DNA of 64,000 nt from Beta vulgaris subsp. vulgaris (GCF_026745355.1 NC_079203.1:7321627-7385626); one strand, 5' to 3'; positions 44,838-57,799 are shown, numbered from the stretch's first letter. A program made the numbers and translations. The notes: generated by a model from the sequence alone, not told the origin.

Positions 44838-45135
44838 CTTTTGACTAAAGAAATAACCCTTATTGTTGTACTTTCTATTTTTTAATATCTTGTTTAAATT
44901 ACAAAAAGTGGCTTAACACGACAATATGACACGAATCAGATATTAAAAAAGTGATCGTGTTGAAATATTTCAACATGTAACACGTTGAATTAAACAAGTC
45001 AACACAACATGATACCTCTATTGAATAAGTTGGGTTAGTCTTAATGATTTTCCGACCCATTTATATTACACGAATACGGCATATTATCAACTGTAAGGTG
45101 TACGTTATTTGATTGAATGTAGGAAGTAGTATTAA
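44838..45135. other. intergenic
   Basis: Nothing recognised; AT-rich, rich in ACACG and AACACG words. Confidence 0.3.
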
Positions 45136-45471
45136 GTGCTTGTTTGGTTGCAATGGGAATTATTTTTTCATAGGAATTTACAATTTGTGGGAATTTAATT
45201 CCCTTATGAAATTCATAGGGATTAGTTCAAGTTGTTTTGTAGTCATAAGGAAAATTGTAATTCATAGGAATTTATGTAGGAATTGTGACTTTGTGAGTGA
45301 TTAAGGGGAGGGTAGATTGATCAATTCCTACATTTTGTGGGATTTTCAAAGTCATATGAATTTTCATTGCCCTTATTTTTCCTATTTCATGTCAGCCAAA
45401 CAACTACTCAAATCAGAAAATCATGGGAATTTCTATTGCGTACATATTTTCTTATAAACCAAACAACCACC
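45136..45471. mobile_element. MITE with TGTTTGGTT ends
   Basis: Left end GTGCTTGTTTGGTTGCAA; right end, reverse complemented, GGTGGTTGTTTGGTTTATA. The body has alternating CATAGGAATT and GGGAATTT words that pair with each other. About 336 bp, non-coding. Open frames across it are accidental. Confidence 0.68.
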
Positions 45472-46262
45472 AAGGAAAAAGTTGTTTTATTGCTTATGGA
45501 AAGTTCTACTTATTACTTATTTAGGTTCCCCTACATAAGTAACTTTCTCTATCGTGTAAGAAATACAAAGTCCCATACTCCTATGAGTCCTATATTCAAC
45601 GCAACAAACAACTTCATCTTTATTACTTCCTACAAAATTTCACTTTTCATATGTCAGCTAAACAATAATTTAGATGATTCATATAATACGTGGATAATTA
45701 CAAACCTAAAGTTGATAAATCCCACTCGAATAATTGGGCAATATTCACTTTCATGACTAGTGAGATCTTAATAGTCTTCATAGAATCACAAGTAACAGTT
45801 GAACAACTACACATTGATGATTGTTGCATTAAAAAAAAGGCACGCACAGTCATGCAAATTATTGAGACAGCATAGTGCAATCATGAGTCGTGACCCACGT
45901 AGTGTCCCATTCCAGCTGTCTGCTTTCCCAGTTGTTTGGGACAAATGATTTCAGCTTTTTCAATTTGCACATGTAGATGTAGTTATGTTTCAACAAAATT
46001 AAATCCTTGAACCTTACGAGTAACACTTACACAGTTACACGTAGTTATGTTTGACCAAAATAATGGAGATCATGGTTTAAATTAGCACATGCATGAATTG
46101 CTTTTTTATTCCTTAGAGGGTAAACTGTATGCTCAAAGCTTTTTCCTAGATTTGCCAATGCTTTTTTTCTTCATTGGGTTGTATTTAGGCATGGTTTTTT
46201 TCATTCATAATTTTTTTGCACATGCATTGTCTGTACAAATAAAGCAAATATAAACAACCATT
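45472..46262. other. intergenic
   Basis: No gene or mobile element recognised. Open frames here lack any family signal. Confidence 0.3.
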
Positions 46263-46481
46263 AGCATGGGTTTTATTTACCAATAAGAATTGGCTCAAGT
46301 GATAAGCAACATGATGTCGTTTAAAGGATGTCTCTAGTTCGAGTCTCACCGTGTGTAAAAACTCTTATTGAAAGACTCACCCACCAAAACCAGGTTTACG
46401 ACTCGGATCAGATTCGGATGTAGTCGGAGCAAAGCTCCAATAAACCGAGTGGGCAACCAAAAAAAAGCATGAGTTTTATTT
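46263..46481 (+). mobile_element. tRNA-derived SINE
   Basis: Body about 46279-46465 (187 bp). A-box-like TGGCTCAAGTGATAAG, B-box-like AGTTCGAGTCTC, then a tRNA-unrelated part with CTCGGATCAGATTCGG and an A-rich tail. Target duplication AGCATGGGTTTTATTT (46263-46278) and AGCATGAGTTTTATTT (46466-46481), 15 of 16 identical. Confidence 0.85.
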
Positions 46482-48994
46482 TTAACTTAATTTTTTGACC
46501 TCCCACTAATATGAGCTTTTAGTGGCTCTTAAATATCCAATTAAAATTTTGATCCGAGGTGGATTTTTAACTAAAATATAAGCTTTAATCGTTCTGGAAA
46601 TTTGATCTTTTAGATATTGAAAAGTCTGAATTAAATCGATGATATCTTACTTAAAGTTTCTCTTTTGCGATTTGGTTAATCTACAAAGACAAAATTAAAT
46701 TTATTTAAAATAAAAAATTCGTGTGCAACTTCCATGGAGTACTTTATGAGGTGTGTTGCTCATTATTCGAGTGCATTCATCATACTTCAGGGTGTACAAT
46801 GTGCATGGTACACCATAAATTTTTTTTTATTGCTCATTTGAAACTCTACCTATTATATGATCATGCTCCTTTCAAGTGAGCAATTTTGGGTGTACCGTGT
46901 TTATGGTACACCCAAATGTGTGATAAAAATTGTAACATGACTTTCTAAAGAAGTTGATTCATTTATTTTGATATAGCCACATGTTGTCGAAAAACTCACT
47001 CAATGAACAATTTTAATTTTAATTTTTTTTGAAAAATTCTATACAGTACTCTTGTACCTTGACCGTGTGGTACCATTAGGAGAGTTTGAATTTCACGTAA
47101 TCATAGTGTGATGTGATGCTATCCTTTATATATTATTCATGTTTCCATGTGGTACCATCTCAAATAATTATATATATTCCCACGCACCATCCTAACCACC
47201 TGTCATCGACCTTTTCACAGTCCCCACCAACTTTATCTTCATCAAGTAGAATACGACACATCCTTTCAAAATCCAACTAAACCATTAATCATTATCATAA
47301 AATTTAACGAAAGTAGTAATTAATGGTTGATGAATAGCAAAGAAGGGTCCTAGTAGGAATCTAAGTTATGAATATAGGGTATGGCTATGAGATGGTGGCG
47401 TGCCTTAAGGTGGTTTGGGAGTTAGGTGGTTAGGGTTAGTAAAATATTTTGGAATAATACCACATAAAAATGTCAAATACTTAGAGGTACCACGTGAATT
47501 TTAAAGGATTCTTACGTATTGTGTCTGTACCATATGTAAATGCTAATAGTACAGGTATATCATACAATATAATTTCCCTTTTTTTTTTTGAAAAACTATG
47601 ACATTTTATGATATTAGGAAATCTGAATGTGTCATAACTATATTTTAAAGGATTCGAACTTTTCTGGATACCAAATCTAAAATATTCATAAATCAACAAA
47701 ATCTGAATATCCGACTTTCAAAATAGATCGACTAAATTATGGTCTTAAATTGTTAGGATTAGATTATTTAGAACAACCTTGTATGGGCATCACGTCGTGA
47801 CTTAAAATCTATTTGACATGTTCACTCACAATTCAAAAATAATATTGGAGTAACGAAATTTTGAACTCTAAACCTCGTGTTTCTAAATTCTTATAATGTG
47901 ATTTAAACATGAATATAACATGTTTATCATTGTTGTTTACGACAAGTCATAACTTTGTTGGCCTCAACACTATAAACTATGATTTGGGTGTATTTGTCAC
48001 CAAACTTTGACTAATAACCAAAGCGCCATAAACCATTGGCCTTGATGCAGTATGTGTCATAAATGACATCGAAGGTTCATTTTTTTATTTCAAAATTAAA
48101 GTATTAGTAAAATTAGTGAATTGACAGCAAGTAGATAAAAGTTAAATGTTTGCAATTTAATCAAGATAAAATATAGGACATCATAAGGCAGAAGGTTGCC
48201 TGGTTATCTCCTTAATATATCAAGCAAAACATAATTTATTTCAAGATTGTATATCTAGTATTTAAAACTGTAAGCAACTATGACTATATATAATTATATA
48301 TGCGCACTACAAAAAAATCCATTTTTTCAAAGAAAAAAAAACTATAGAAGATAATTCATAAAATTTTGACTTAGTAATTAATCGACTATATATAATTTTT
48401 GATCTTTATTGTGAAAGATGTTTGATTTTCACAATTTGCAACTCAAGATTGTAAACTTAGATTTTAAGAAGAGTGATGAGTTGAATAGATTAGTGTTCGT
48501 TCCTCTTGTTTGATGAATATTTTTTTTAATAAACTAAATTTATATTCAAGTTAGGGTATGTTAGGTTCGATATGATTTAGGGTTCATCATATTCAACTTA
48601 CTTCAACTTATTTGAATTTAAATGAAATTAATATAATTTATGGAAGCTTATTTATAACATGTTAGACCCTTGTGTGAATTTGCCAATTATTAGAACTTAT
48701 TGAAATATATTAGACTTTTTTTTTGAACTTTTTTTTTCTAAAATAAGTTGAACAAAACCGAGTCTTGATCTTTTTTTTTTTTAGGAATGAGCGACCTATG
48801 TGTACCTTCTAATTTACGAGAAAGACTTGGTAACTCATTTTTAGAGTCTCTTTTGACTCTGAAAATTTTACTAATTTTATAGATTGAAGGTACCAACATA
48901 AAATCAAGTTGGTCTATAAAAATTTCACTTTGATATTCAATTAGAAAATTGATACAAAAGTAACTTGATTCCAACTTAACTATTGAAAGCAGCT
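46482..48994. other. intergenic
   Basis: About 2.5 kb with no gene. At 46785-46915 the words GGTGTACAATGTGCATGGTA and GGTGTACCGTGTTTATGGTA form an imperfect repeat pair, possibly an old MITE. The rest is AT-rich single-copy-looking DNA. Confidence 0.4.
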
Positions 48995-49208
48995 TAAGGG
49001 CCTATTCTCTCAAACTTATTTTCAGTTCAATTCAATTCAGTTCGATTCAGTTCAATTGAGTTCAATTCAGCTCTGGACAATACTTTTACTCTCACATATC
49101 ACTAATCATTTTAATTCAATTCAGTTTAGTTTAATTCAATTCAATTCAATTCAGTTCAATAAGTTTAGTTCAATTCAATTATTTTATATCGAAAAAAATA
49201 CGACCTAA
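48995..49208. mobile_element. short TIR element, same family as 36460
   Basis: Body 48998-49205 (208 bp) between two TAA triplets. Left end GGGCCTATTCTCTCAAAC, then ACTTATTTTCAGTTCAATTC, almost the same as the right end of the 36460 element read from the other strand. Right end, reverse complemented, GGTCGTATTTTTTTCG. Contains (AATTC/AGTTC)n tracts on both sides of a short core. It lies about 280 bp upstream of the D3-like annexin start. Confidence 0.72.
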
Positions 49209-49484
49209 CTTTGATTTTGACAAATGACAACAATGGAAAAGAACTCTAGTAATGAGACGCCAATAAAACTCCTAATTTGCCTCATAATAATAATTTATGG
49301 CAAACAAAACTCTTAATTTGCCTCATAATAATGATAAATTAACAACAACATAAGGTAAATCCGTACAAAAGAATGTCTCATCCCTGTCACAGTAATCCAA
49401 GGGAAAAAAAAAAAACAAACAGCCAAAGCTCTCTTTCGACTTTAGAGTTTTGAGTTGTGACTTTGGAGTTGTGAGAAAACATAC

Positions 49485-52400
49485 ATGGCGGCTGTGATAG
49501 TTCCAGAAGTTACTCCTTCTCCAGTACAGGATTCTGAGACACTCAAGAAGGCCTTCAAAGGTCTTCTCTTTCTCTCTCCTTATGACTTTAATTTCTTTAA
49601 TTTTCTCTAACTTTTCACATTCTTGCATTTCCACATTATGTTCTCATGATTTTCTTCAACTTTTCTGAAAATTTGATGATATGGGTTTTTTTCATTCTTT
49701 TGGGCAGGTTGGGGAACAGATGAGAAAGTAGTAATTAAAGTTTTGGGTCAGAGAAATGCAAGTCAAAGAAGAAAAATCACTGAAACTTATCAACAGCTTT
49801 ACAATGAATCTCTTTTTGATAGTCTCCGCTCTGAACTATCCGGTGACTTCATGGTATTTGGACTCTTTCTTTTTTGTTTGTGTTGAGTTATGGGATTTTT
49901 AGATGGTACAATTTATAACAAAGATGTGCGCTTGATTGAATGTATGTGATGGGAAATTTTATGAAAATTGATACTCAAGTTTTGGTTTGGTTGGTTTATG
50001 GGTAAATTTTTTTATGTGGGATTGGATGAAATTATGAATTTATCTCCATTATGTGATTATATTGTCGAATTTGTGGAAATGTGTTTTCTGATGAGATTTC
50101 CCCTGCTGAGATGAAAAAAGTGGTTGTCAATGTATCTTGCTTGAACAAGGTGGCTATCATAGGCTTTAAAATAAACTGATCTCCTGTGGTGTTTGAAATG
50201 GGATGACATAATCTTATGGTAGCCCTTGTTTTAGGTCGAAGGAGTTACGACGAAGGAATGTTCAAGTGCACAACCCGAATAATTGAATGTTGTCCTCATA
50301 AAAGCCACAATCAAAGAAAGAAACTTGCTATGAGTTTGATAGAATAGGCAATAGGGTAGCTAGCCTATAACAAGTGCCATGAGTTACCATATATCAGTTG
50401 TTTTTGGTGGATTGGCTGTAAGTCTGTAACACATGAAGTTTACATATTTATTTCATTGTTAAGGTTTCATGGTGAGATCTACTTCTTGAAAAAAAATTAA
50501 GAGCAGTTGCAAATGAGCTCTGCTTCAACCAGGTAGGCGTAATCTTTTAATGGTGCTTAATATATTGGACTTATTGTCATAAACAACCTTATAAAAAACA
50601 TTTATTTTGTGAGAAATTACCTTTTAAATAATAAAGTGGCAGCAAATCTGTCTTTTATGATTTTTTTTTGTTTGCAAGATGCTAACTTATGCCAGATTCT
50701 GGCCTTTGTGATCTTTTCACAATTCTTGGTGAGATTTTATAGATGGACTGTTGCTCCTGAAGATTACTTTGAAAGAATTAACCCTAATGTGCCAGGCCTT
50801 TGTGTTAGAACAATGTTTGCTGTAGTTGTCTGCTCGGAGTTCACTTACGCCTACTTGCTTATCAGTCAACTTCTTTACTATTTACAGAATGCGATACTTT
50901 TATGGACATATGATCCTCCGGAAAGGGATGCACGACTAATTAATGAAGCTTTGAAGGCGAGGAAGAAAGGGGTGAAACATTTGCAAGTTATAGTGGAAGT
51001 AGCATGTGCATCGTCTCCTCACCATCTGATGGCTGTCAGACAGGCCTACTGTTCCTTATTTGACTGCTCTCTTGAAGAAGACATAGCATCTTGTGTACAA
51101 CTTCCATTGCGAAAGGTAATTTTTGGAGTATAACATAGGGAGACAAGGCTTGTAAAATCAGCTTCATATGCACCATATTGTTGAACAGTGTGTTGTTTAC
51201 TAGAATAGTAATATTCTTCAATTTTTAGAATGAAGTTAGAAATGACATGATATCTGGATGAATAGTGTTACCTATATTATGCAGCTTCTTGTGGGTTTAG
51301 TGAGCTCCTACAGGTATGATAAAGAAATGGTAGATATGACTGTTGCTAAGCTGGAAGCTGGCCACCTTTATGAATCTATCAAAAAGAAGGAATTGGACCA
51401 TAATCATGTTATGTGGATTCTTGGAACTCGGAATTTCTTTCAGCTCAGAGCAACTTTTGCAAGTTATAAGCAGGAGTATTCTAGTACCATTAACCAGGTC
51501 ACCTTCTAGCCTTCTGCTGTATTGCTCCCAAAATATTTGAATGGAACCATTCAAATTTTATCTATTGTCTTGGACAGAATATTCTGAAATGTGGAAATGG
51601 TGATTTGCAAGCTTTACTGAGCATTGTCATTTTGTGCATAGAATGTCCCGAGAAGCATTTTGCTGAGGTGAGTTGATCCTTTTCACTATGTTGTTGAACT
51701 TTGTGGTTAAGGAATGATTTAAATACTTTTTCTGCTACTTTAGTTTGGATAAGGCTGCTGACTTATCATCCTCCAATTTGACTCAAAGCAACTTTCTTCA
51801 GAAGATAATTTTGTAGATGAACTCATGTTACTAAGTATTTCAATCATTGTGACAAAGCAACTCCAAAATTGTTTTGAACTCGCCAGAGTTTATTGTCCTC
51901 CAGAGTCCAGTTTAACAGATTTCTGTCACTCTCTTTCTCTCTCTCGATCAACTGTTTGTCAACTTACAGCTTTTTGAATTTGTGATTGTCTAGTACAATT
52001 AGTATCACTGATCAAGCAAACTCCCTGCTAAATAGAGCAAATGAATTGCAAATATTGATGGGTTGTCCTTAAAAATTGTCTTTCTGTTGTGTATTTCCTT
52101 TGATTGTAAGTCCTTCACTCCTCAGCTGAATATATAGGGTGTTTTTGCTTTTCGCTTTTCCGTTAGATTACTCAACCCTCTGCAGAATGTGTAAGGTGGA
52201 CTTGCTTTCTTCTGTTCCTTGTTTTCCTACTTCCGATGAGATCATCATATTGATGAGTAATAACCCCCTAGAAACTAACTGAGATTTAGAATTCGTGAAC
52301 TTCATTGTTCATCCTATGCTATGAATTAACATAGCTTAAGTGTCATTAATGGCAGAAAACAAGGCAGAATAAGAAGATTTGTTGATAAACTGAAATTACG

Positions 52401-53905
52401 ATAAATGTAAATGATAACTACTAGCTTTTGAGAGGCTTGTTCTCTCCCAGATACCATACAAAACCCTCAACAACTTTCAACATGCCTCTCTCTCTAATCT
52501 CCTCTACTTATAGCAGATTTTCCTACTCTCCTCTAACTAACTTAGTTCCTTATTCTTCAAGCCACTACTAAAGTAATTATCCAATACCAAGAGTGCCCCT
52601 CTCATAGCATTAGGTTGATTCAGTACAACCTACTTTCATCAAAACGTTACAGATGAATGAAAAAGAGCACATTTGAAGTTGATTTTGATGAATTTGAACT
52701 TAGTACAAATTAGAAAAGGACAAAGGCTATGAGATCTTCTGCATTGAAATTATGGAAATTTTCTTATTGTATCTAATATGAATTACAAGCTCATTTGGGA
52801 TTAAAATCTTAAGAGATTTCCATCTAATAGAGTGTCAAACAACAATTCTTTGGCCTTTTAGAAATAGCCTAGGCTCTAAGTGATGTCTTTTCTTTCCTCG
52901 GTATTGCATAGAGCTAGAAGCCATAAGGAAAAAAGATGGAGGTTTGGTGTATCCTTTTAAGAATGGAGACTATTTTTTGTTGGGCTTAGGAGAAAGGAAG
53001 TGCATCCTTTCATGTAATCTTGTTGAGAATTCTTGGTCTCTCCATTGTCCATCAGCATAGCTTTTCTGATATTGACGAGTTCATGGGTCTTTACACACAC
53101 AGCAGAAACATCACAAGGTTGCTAGATCTTTTCTAACCAGAATGATAAATGGCGATGACTTTGGAAGGAAGTCCATTGTTTCAGAAAGAAGATTCCTTTT
53201 CTGTCTTCTTAACTTAGTTCCACATAAGAATTATTGATTCGTTTCATCAGTATTCTCTAAAGCAAATGCTCCTAAGTACGTCGGGCATTGACAAATACAA
53301 AAAAGAAACAAGTGCAGAAATTGAAATGACAAAAACACCACAAACAGAAGTTAAGGATGTAATAGCAGTCTGATGGTGGACTAGTAGTGAACGGGGAACA
53401 TAGGAAGGTTTTGGTAAAGTAATTTCATTTTTGCATATGTTGCCTTTTTTTTTTTGGATGCGTTTGCCGTTTAGTAGCTATGAATGTATTTCATGGATAT
53501 GTTTTGGTAAAGTAATTTCATTTTTGCATATGTTGCCTTTTTTTTTTTTGCTGCGTTTAGTAGCTATGAATGTATTGCATGGATTTCAGGTGGCGTATAA
53601 TGTTCAGTTACTCTTCTCTTTTTCTTGCTGGAGCTCATCTAATCTCGTGATGTCAAAGATGTACTTATATGGGTACTTATACCTGGCTTTTTTGTCGACA
53701 GGTAATAAGAGCAGCAGTTGTGGGACTCGGCACAGATGAAGATTCACTTACAAGAGCAATAGTGACGCGAGCTGAAGTGGACATGGTAAAGATAAAGGAA
53801 GAGCATGTGAAATTGTACAAAGAAAGTGTTGAGGATTCTGTTATTGGTGACACCTCAGGGGATTACAAGAACTTCCTGCTCACTTTGCTTGGCAAAGAAA
53901 TTTAA
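49485..53905 (+). CDS. ANN3: annexin D3-like, six exons
   Basis: Annexin that binds phospholipid membranes with calcium. Exons: 49485-49560, 49708-49853, 50888-51115, 51285-51497, 51578-51667, 53702-53905, joining in frame to 318 residues (start MAAVIVPEVTPSP). All introns GT-AG; intron 2 is 1.0 kb and intron 5 is 2.0 kb. Repeat I (GWGTDEK ... E) and repeat IV (GLGTDED ... D, then TSGDYKNFLL) both keep complete type II calcium sites with correct spacing. D3 hallmarks include SETLKKAFKGWGTDEK, VIVEVACASSPHHLMAVR, AYCSLFDCSLEEDIAS, HVMWILGTRNFFQLR and PEKHFAEV. Intron phases 1,0,0,0,0 match the other two annexins. A short LTR lies reversed in intron 5. Confidence 0.92.
52341..52627 (-). mobile_element. 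short solo LTR (TRIM-like) in annexin D3 intron 5
   Basis: Read on the minus strand it begins TGTACTGAATC and ends TTAATGACA, with GGCACTCTTGGTATT, GTGGCTTGAAGAATAAGG, a TATA-like CTATAAGTAG and ACAAGCCTCTCAAAAGCTAG in order. The same blocks occur in the same order at 63511-63828. No internal region. No matching 5-bp flanks were found. Confidence 0.62.
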
Positions 53906-54995
53906 GAACAATCATCAGATAACCTTCCAAAGGCAATGTGGTCGTTGATCTTGGCTTGTTTACTGCATTCCTATACTATGTATGTTATGTTTATGTATGT
54001 ATGTGATGTTTGAAACTAGTTCTCTTGTATCAATGGATTTGAGTCTTAAGTTATTCATTGTGGCAGATGCTTCTGAGTTTTTTTTTCTTTGATCAAAGAT
54101 GCTTTTGAATTGTGCATTGGTTGGCCTCGTGCTGTTTTTGAGGGTGTGATATTTTTAAACTTAATGTTTGCTGATTATGAAATAAGTTTAGTTGAGTTTA
54201 CTTATCCAACTTTCCTTATCTCATTGCAAATAAAAATAAAAGATAAAAATGTCACATTCATAAAAAAGTGAAGGTTCTCCTCATTTAAAAAGATAAAATA
54301 ATGATAAATTGAAGTCCGAATCTCTTCTCCTTCTCAAAGAAAAAGCAATACGAGCCAATTATGTAGAAAAGAACATAAACAACACAAAATCATTTAGTTT
54401 GCCTAATTCATGTAATATAAATCATACCTAACTTTTCCTCGACTTTGTGGTTGAAATCTGACGAATAATATGATATAAAGTGTTTCTCACAAAAGAATTT
54501 TTTTAGAACTTTTTTCATAAAAATGGTATCAAATGAGGTCTTTTATAAAATAGTCTCTTTTTTTAATACTACCTCGCAATGTTATCAAACCAACTTAACT
54601 TAGTTTTATTAATTGCATTTTTTTGCTACATTTGTTGTGATACACAATTAGAATAACTCTATATGATTCTCAACATCTACCATTAAATAAATGAACTAGA
54701 AGAACAAAGGAGATTATGTAACTTGAATAGGAGTACGGAAAGTGACACTTTGTGTAGAAACTCTCGTCGAATTAATCAACGAACATTTGGTGCACTTCTT
54801 GAAATGGTTAGAGATGTATGGGGGTTTAAGTGGTAAAAAATATGTGTTTGGAAGTGATTGTTGAAGGTTTCTTTTATATATGGTAGCTCACTATCAAAAG
54901 AATAGAATGATAGGTGTACATTTTTATACAAGTGGTATAACCGTTAGTAGACAATTCATGCTTGTTTTTATGGTAAACTACCTTATATAAGAAAC
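53906..54995. other. 3' flank of annexin D3-like gene and intergenic
   Basis: The first 200 bases are likely 3' untranslated (TATGTATG repeats). The rest is AT-rich without a gene. Confidence 0.4.
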
Positions 54996-55450
54996 TTTTT
55001 TTTAGGGGAAACAAACACTTGACATTAACTCGTCGACAAAACGTCCAAAAGTACATAGGGAGCTACCTCTGCAGGGAAGTGATTTTCCCAAGTTTTCTCA
55101 ACACCAAAGGGAACTAACTTCGCAAGATGATGGACAACAAAATTCCCACCTCTCTTAACACGGGACTACTTAAAAGAACAAAAAACAACTAAGCGACAAA
55201 AATGTCCTCTAACACACTATCAAAATCAGAACAAAAAACTACAGCTTTTGAAGATGATTCACCAACACTTGGCTATCCGACTCTAGGATGATGTTGACAA
55301 AACCATGACGCCTTGCAAGTTTGATGGCAAAAAGAAGTGCTTTACTCCATGCTATTTTCGAAGGCCACTAATCACGAACCGACGTGTTGGCTTGCAACAA
55401 TCTCTTTAAAAGTAGCTGAAATCTTGACTGCACAACCATACAAGTTGATG
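54996..55450 (-). mobile_element. 5'-truncated LINE fragment (RNase H end)
   Basis: The minus strand reads KALLFAIKLARRHGF, NIILESDSQVLVNHL (55268-55297 holds ILESD) and, after a break, VKRGGNFVVHHLAKLVPFG, the C-terminal RNase H region of a plant LINE ORF2. A short T run at 54996-55003 would be the poly-A tail. Several stops interrupt it. It belongs to a different LINE lineage from the element at 11909 (the latter has VKRAGNTIAHNVAR). Confidence 0.75.
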
Positions 55451-57440
55451 ATTTTTTTCTAAATGTCCAGATGCTTCTAGAGGCATATATGTTAAAAGTC
55501 TTCTTGGTGGAAATGATGACAATGTTTCAGCTATGGAAGACTAGTAATTGTATTTGTAATCTTTGTGTTTTTTTTTTTGTTTTTTTGTTTTTATTTTTTT
55601 TACTTTGTTATGTTTATGCTGTAGACAAACATCTTGTGTCTTCGACAAGTAAGTGTTTTGTGATGTTTTTAGTTGGTATTAACATTGCCAAGAAGTGACA
55701 TTTTGAATTTTGATGAATGAAGTGATATTGGAAATAAATTTGATTATAAAATTAGGTTGATTATACGAAACAAGCTCAATGAGTACAATTATAGGTTGAA
55801 ACAACTTTAATCTAAAAAGCAAGTTGATTTATTTTCTTAAGAATCAAACAGTCACAAAGGAAGTTCGGGTATATACCATATTCTTTTTGGAGTTGAACCA
55901 AACAAGTAGGAGATTTCAAGACATTCATTTCCTTTTTTCTTATATCCTTTTTGGTTGCCTTTTACACCTATGTGATTGTGAATCATACCACCCAAGTTTT
56001 TTTTTTGTAAGGAGATATACTTTGTTAATTTGTAATAAGGTATAAGAATTTTAGTTGACACTAAGTTATTACTAAATTCCCAATTATCACCCACTTTCGA
56101 AAGAACTTTTCTGCCCACAATCTCTAACATGAGAAATGTCAAATCTCGAATAGTTATGTGTAAAAAACACATATATCATTGATAATATTGTGAAAGAAAT
56201 TTAATATTTAACGAATCAAGAAACAATGTACAATATCACTAATTATAAACCAATTATAAACAATGTTACAAACCACTTATTTTAAAAACTTGGGCAGACA
56301 ACCACCTTTTTCATTCTTTTTTTTTTTGTGAGAAACCACCGCTTGTCAAATTTCGGGATTCATTTATAAACCAAAACAGAAAAAAAAGAAAAAAAAGATT
56401 ATAAAAAACCGTTTGCAACCTGCGTTCGCAAGTAACATTAAAATCACTAACCTATATTTGGCTTAATTGGTATAAAGGTTTGTTAACTCTAAGTTCAGCA
56501 TGATTCAAATTCGATTTGAATAGCTACCACCTATAGTAAATGGGTAAGGTTTGTTAACTCTGAATTATCAAAGATTGACTTAAATGTGGAAAATGAGGCA
56601 AATGTTGGCTTATTCAATTTTTCCTCTAAATAATGAATATCAATTTGAGATTAGACAAAACTTCCTCCAACACCACCTGTGAACTCTAAACCCTTTCACC
56701 ATAGCAGTAGCAGTTTATGAGCTAAAATAATTTTCCAAAATCATCTCAGTGTCTGCTTGTTGGCGGTTTCGAACTTGCGTCGTCTATATCTCCGGCGACT
56801 GGCTAGCCGTTGATGTCAGCAAGTCAACGGGTCAGACTTATTCCCCCTCTTACTCTATCTTCCTCACTTCCTCTTCCACTTCAGTTTAAATCTTAATATG
56901 TGTGAATTCGGATTATTTTCGATGATCATATTTGTAAGTTTGCTCTAAATATCAACTGCTAAAATGGTTTATTAATTACTATTACTGTCTTTATTTGATT
57001 TGTTAAATAATAATTACTATCCGTCTATCCCCTTCTGGGTTTTGTTAATTCCCATAATATGCATAGATAATTTGTTTTACTTTCTGGAGCTGAAGTTAAT
57101 AATAGTACACTTTGGCTTTATCTTGATTGCTAATTTTATGGGTTGCTTAGTTTGTGTTTGGACGAAGTCATTAGTTAGGAAACCTCGAAATAGGGTATAT
57201 GTAGACTTATCAATTCCTTTAATTGCAAAACTTAGATGGTGCACACGCTAGTACATAAAGCATGGTACACACGCTAGTAGGAGCCATATTGGGTCACGTG
57301 ACCCCGCAAATTAAAAAAAAAATTAAAGATTTTTCAGGAAAAAAAAATAAAAAAAAGAAAATAGTGAAGCGCAGCAGTGCAGCATTAAACGACTAAAATG
57401 TCAATTTCTGCTTCTTGTCTTTTTGGTCCACTTTCATATA
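55451..57440. other. intergenic; possible old SINE near 56.5 kb
   Basis: No gene supported. At 56455-56560 TGGCTTAATTGGTATAAAG and GATTCAAATTCGA sit at A-box/B-box spacing, so a decayed tRNA-derived SINE is possible. A somewhat CG-richer stretch at 56750-56860 is not coding by any frame I could defend. Confidence 0.35.
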
Positions 57441-57799
57441 CTCCATCTGTCCCATATTATAGTGCTTCTTTCCTTTTAAGGTGTCCCAAAAATATAATTC
57501 TTGTTTCCATTTTTTATTCCACACATTTCTATGATTTTCCTAGAAAAATTGTGCCACCATTATTTATTTGCTTGTTGAAAATAGTTTTTTTGCTTTGTTT
57601 ATTCAACTCAAAGGTTGAATGAGTCATGCATTTAATTCTCTTTCACCACTTATGGTCATTCTCTCTCCTGAAATCAACTTTTCCCCATAACATTTATTTT
57701 CAATACACAAACACTCTTTACATTTCTCTTAGATTCTATTTACCTTAATAAACGTAAAAAAAATAGAATCAGACACTAGAATATAAGACAGAGGGAGTA
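57439..57799. mobile_element. Stowaway/Mariner-like MITE
   Basis: Body 57441-57797 (357 bp), TA on both sides. Ends CTCCATCTGTCCCATATTAT and, reverse complemented, CTCCCTCTGTCTTATATTCT: textbook Stowaway ends (CTCCCTCCGTCCC). Interior non-coding. Confidence 0.88.

Noticed and set aside
45113..45880. Several open frames of 60-139 codons
   Set aside because: They cross a MITE and AT-rich DNA, overlap on both strands and show no family motif.
53431..53739. Open frame of 102 codons ahead of annexin exon 6
   Set aside because: It reads through intron 5 and the splice acceptor; the exon frame is fixed by GLGTDEDSLTRAIV.
57000..57622. Two hydrophobic open frames of 74-83 codons
   Set aside because: The first opens with TTG, the second runs into the Stowaway MITE; T-rich codons give false membrane-like segments.
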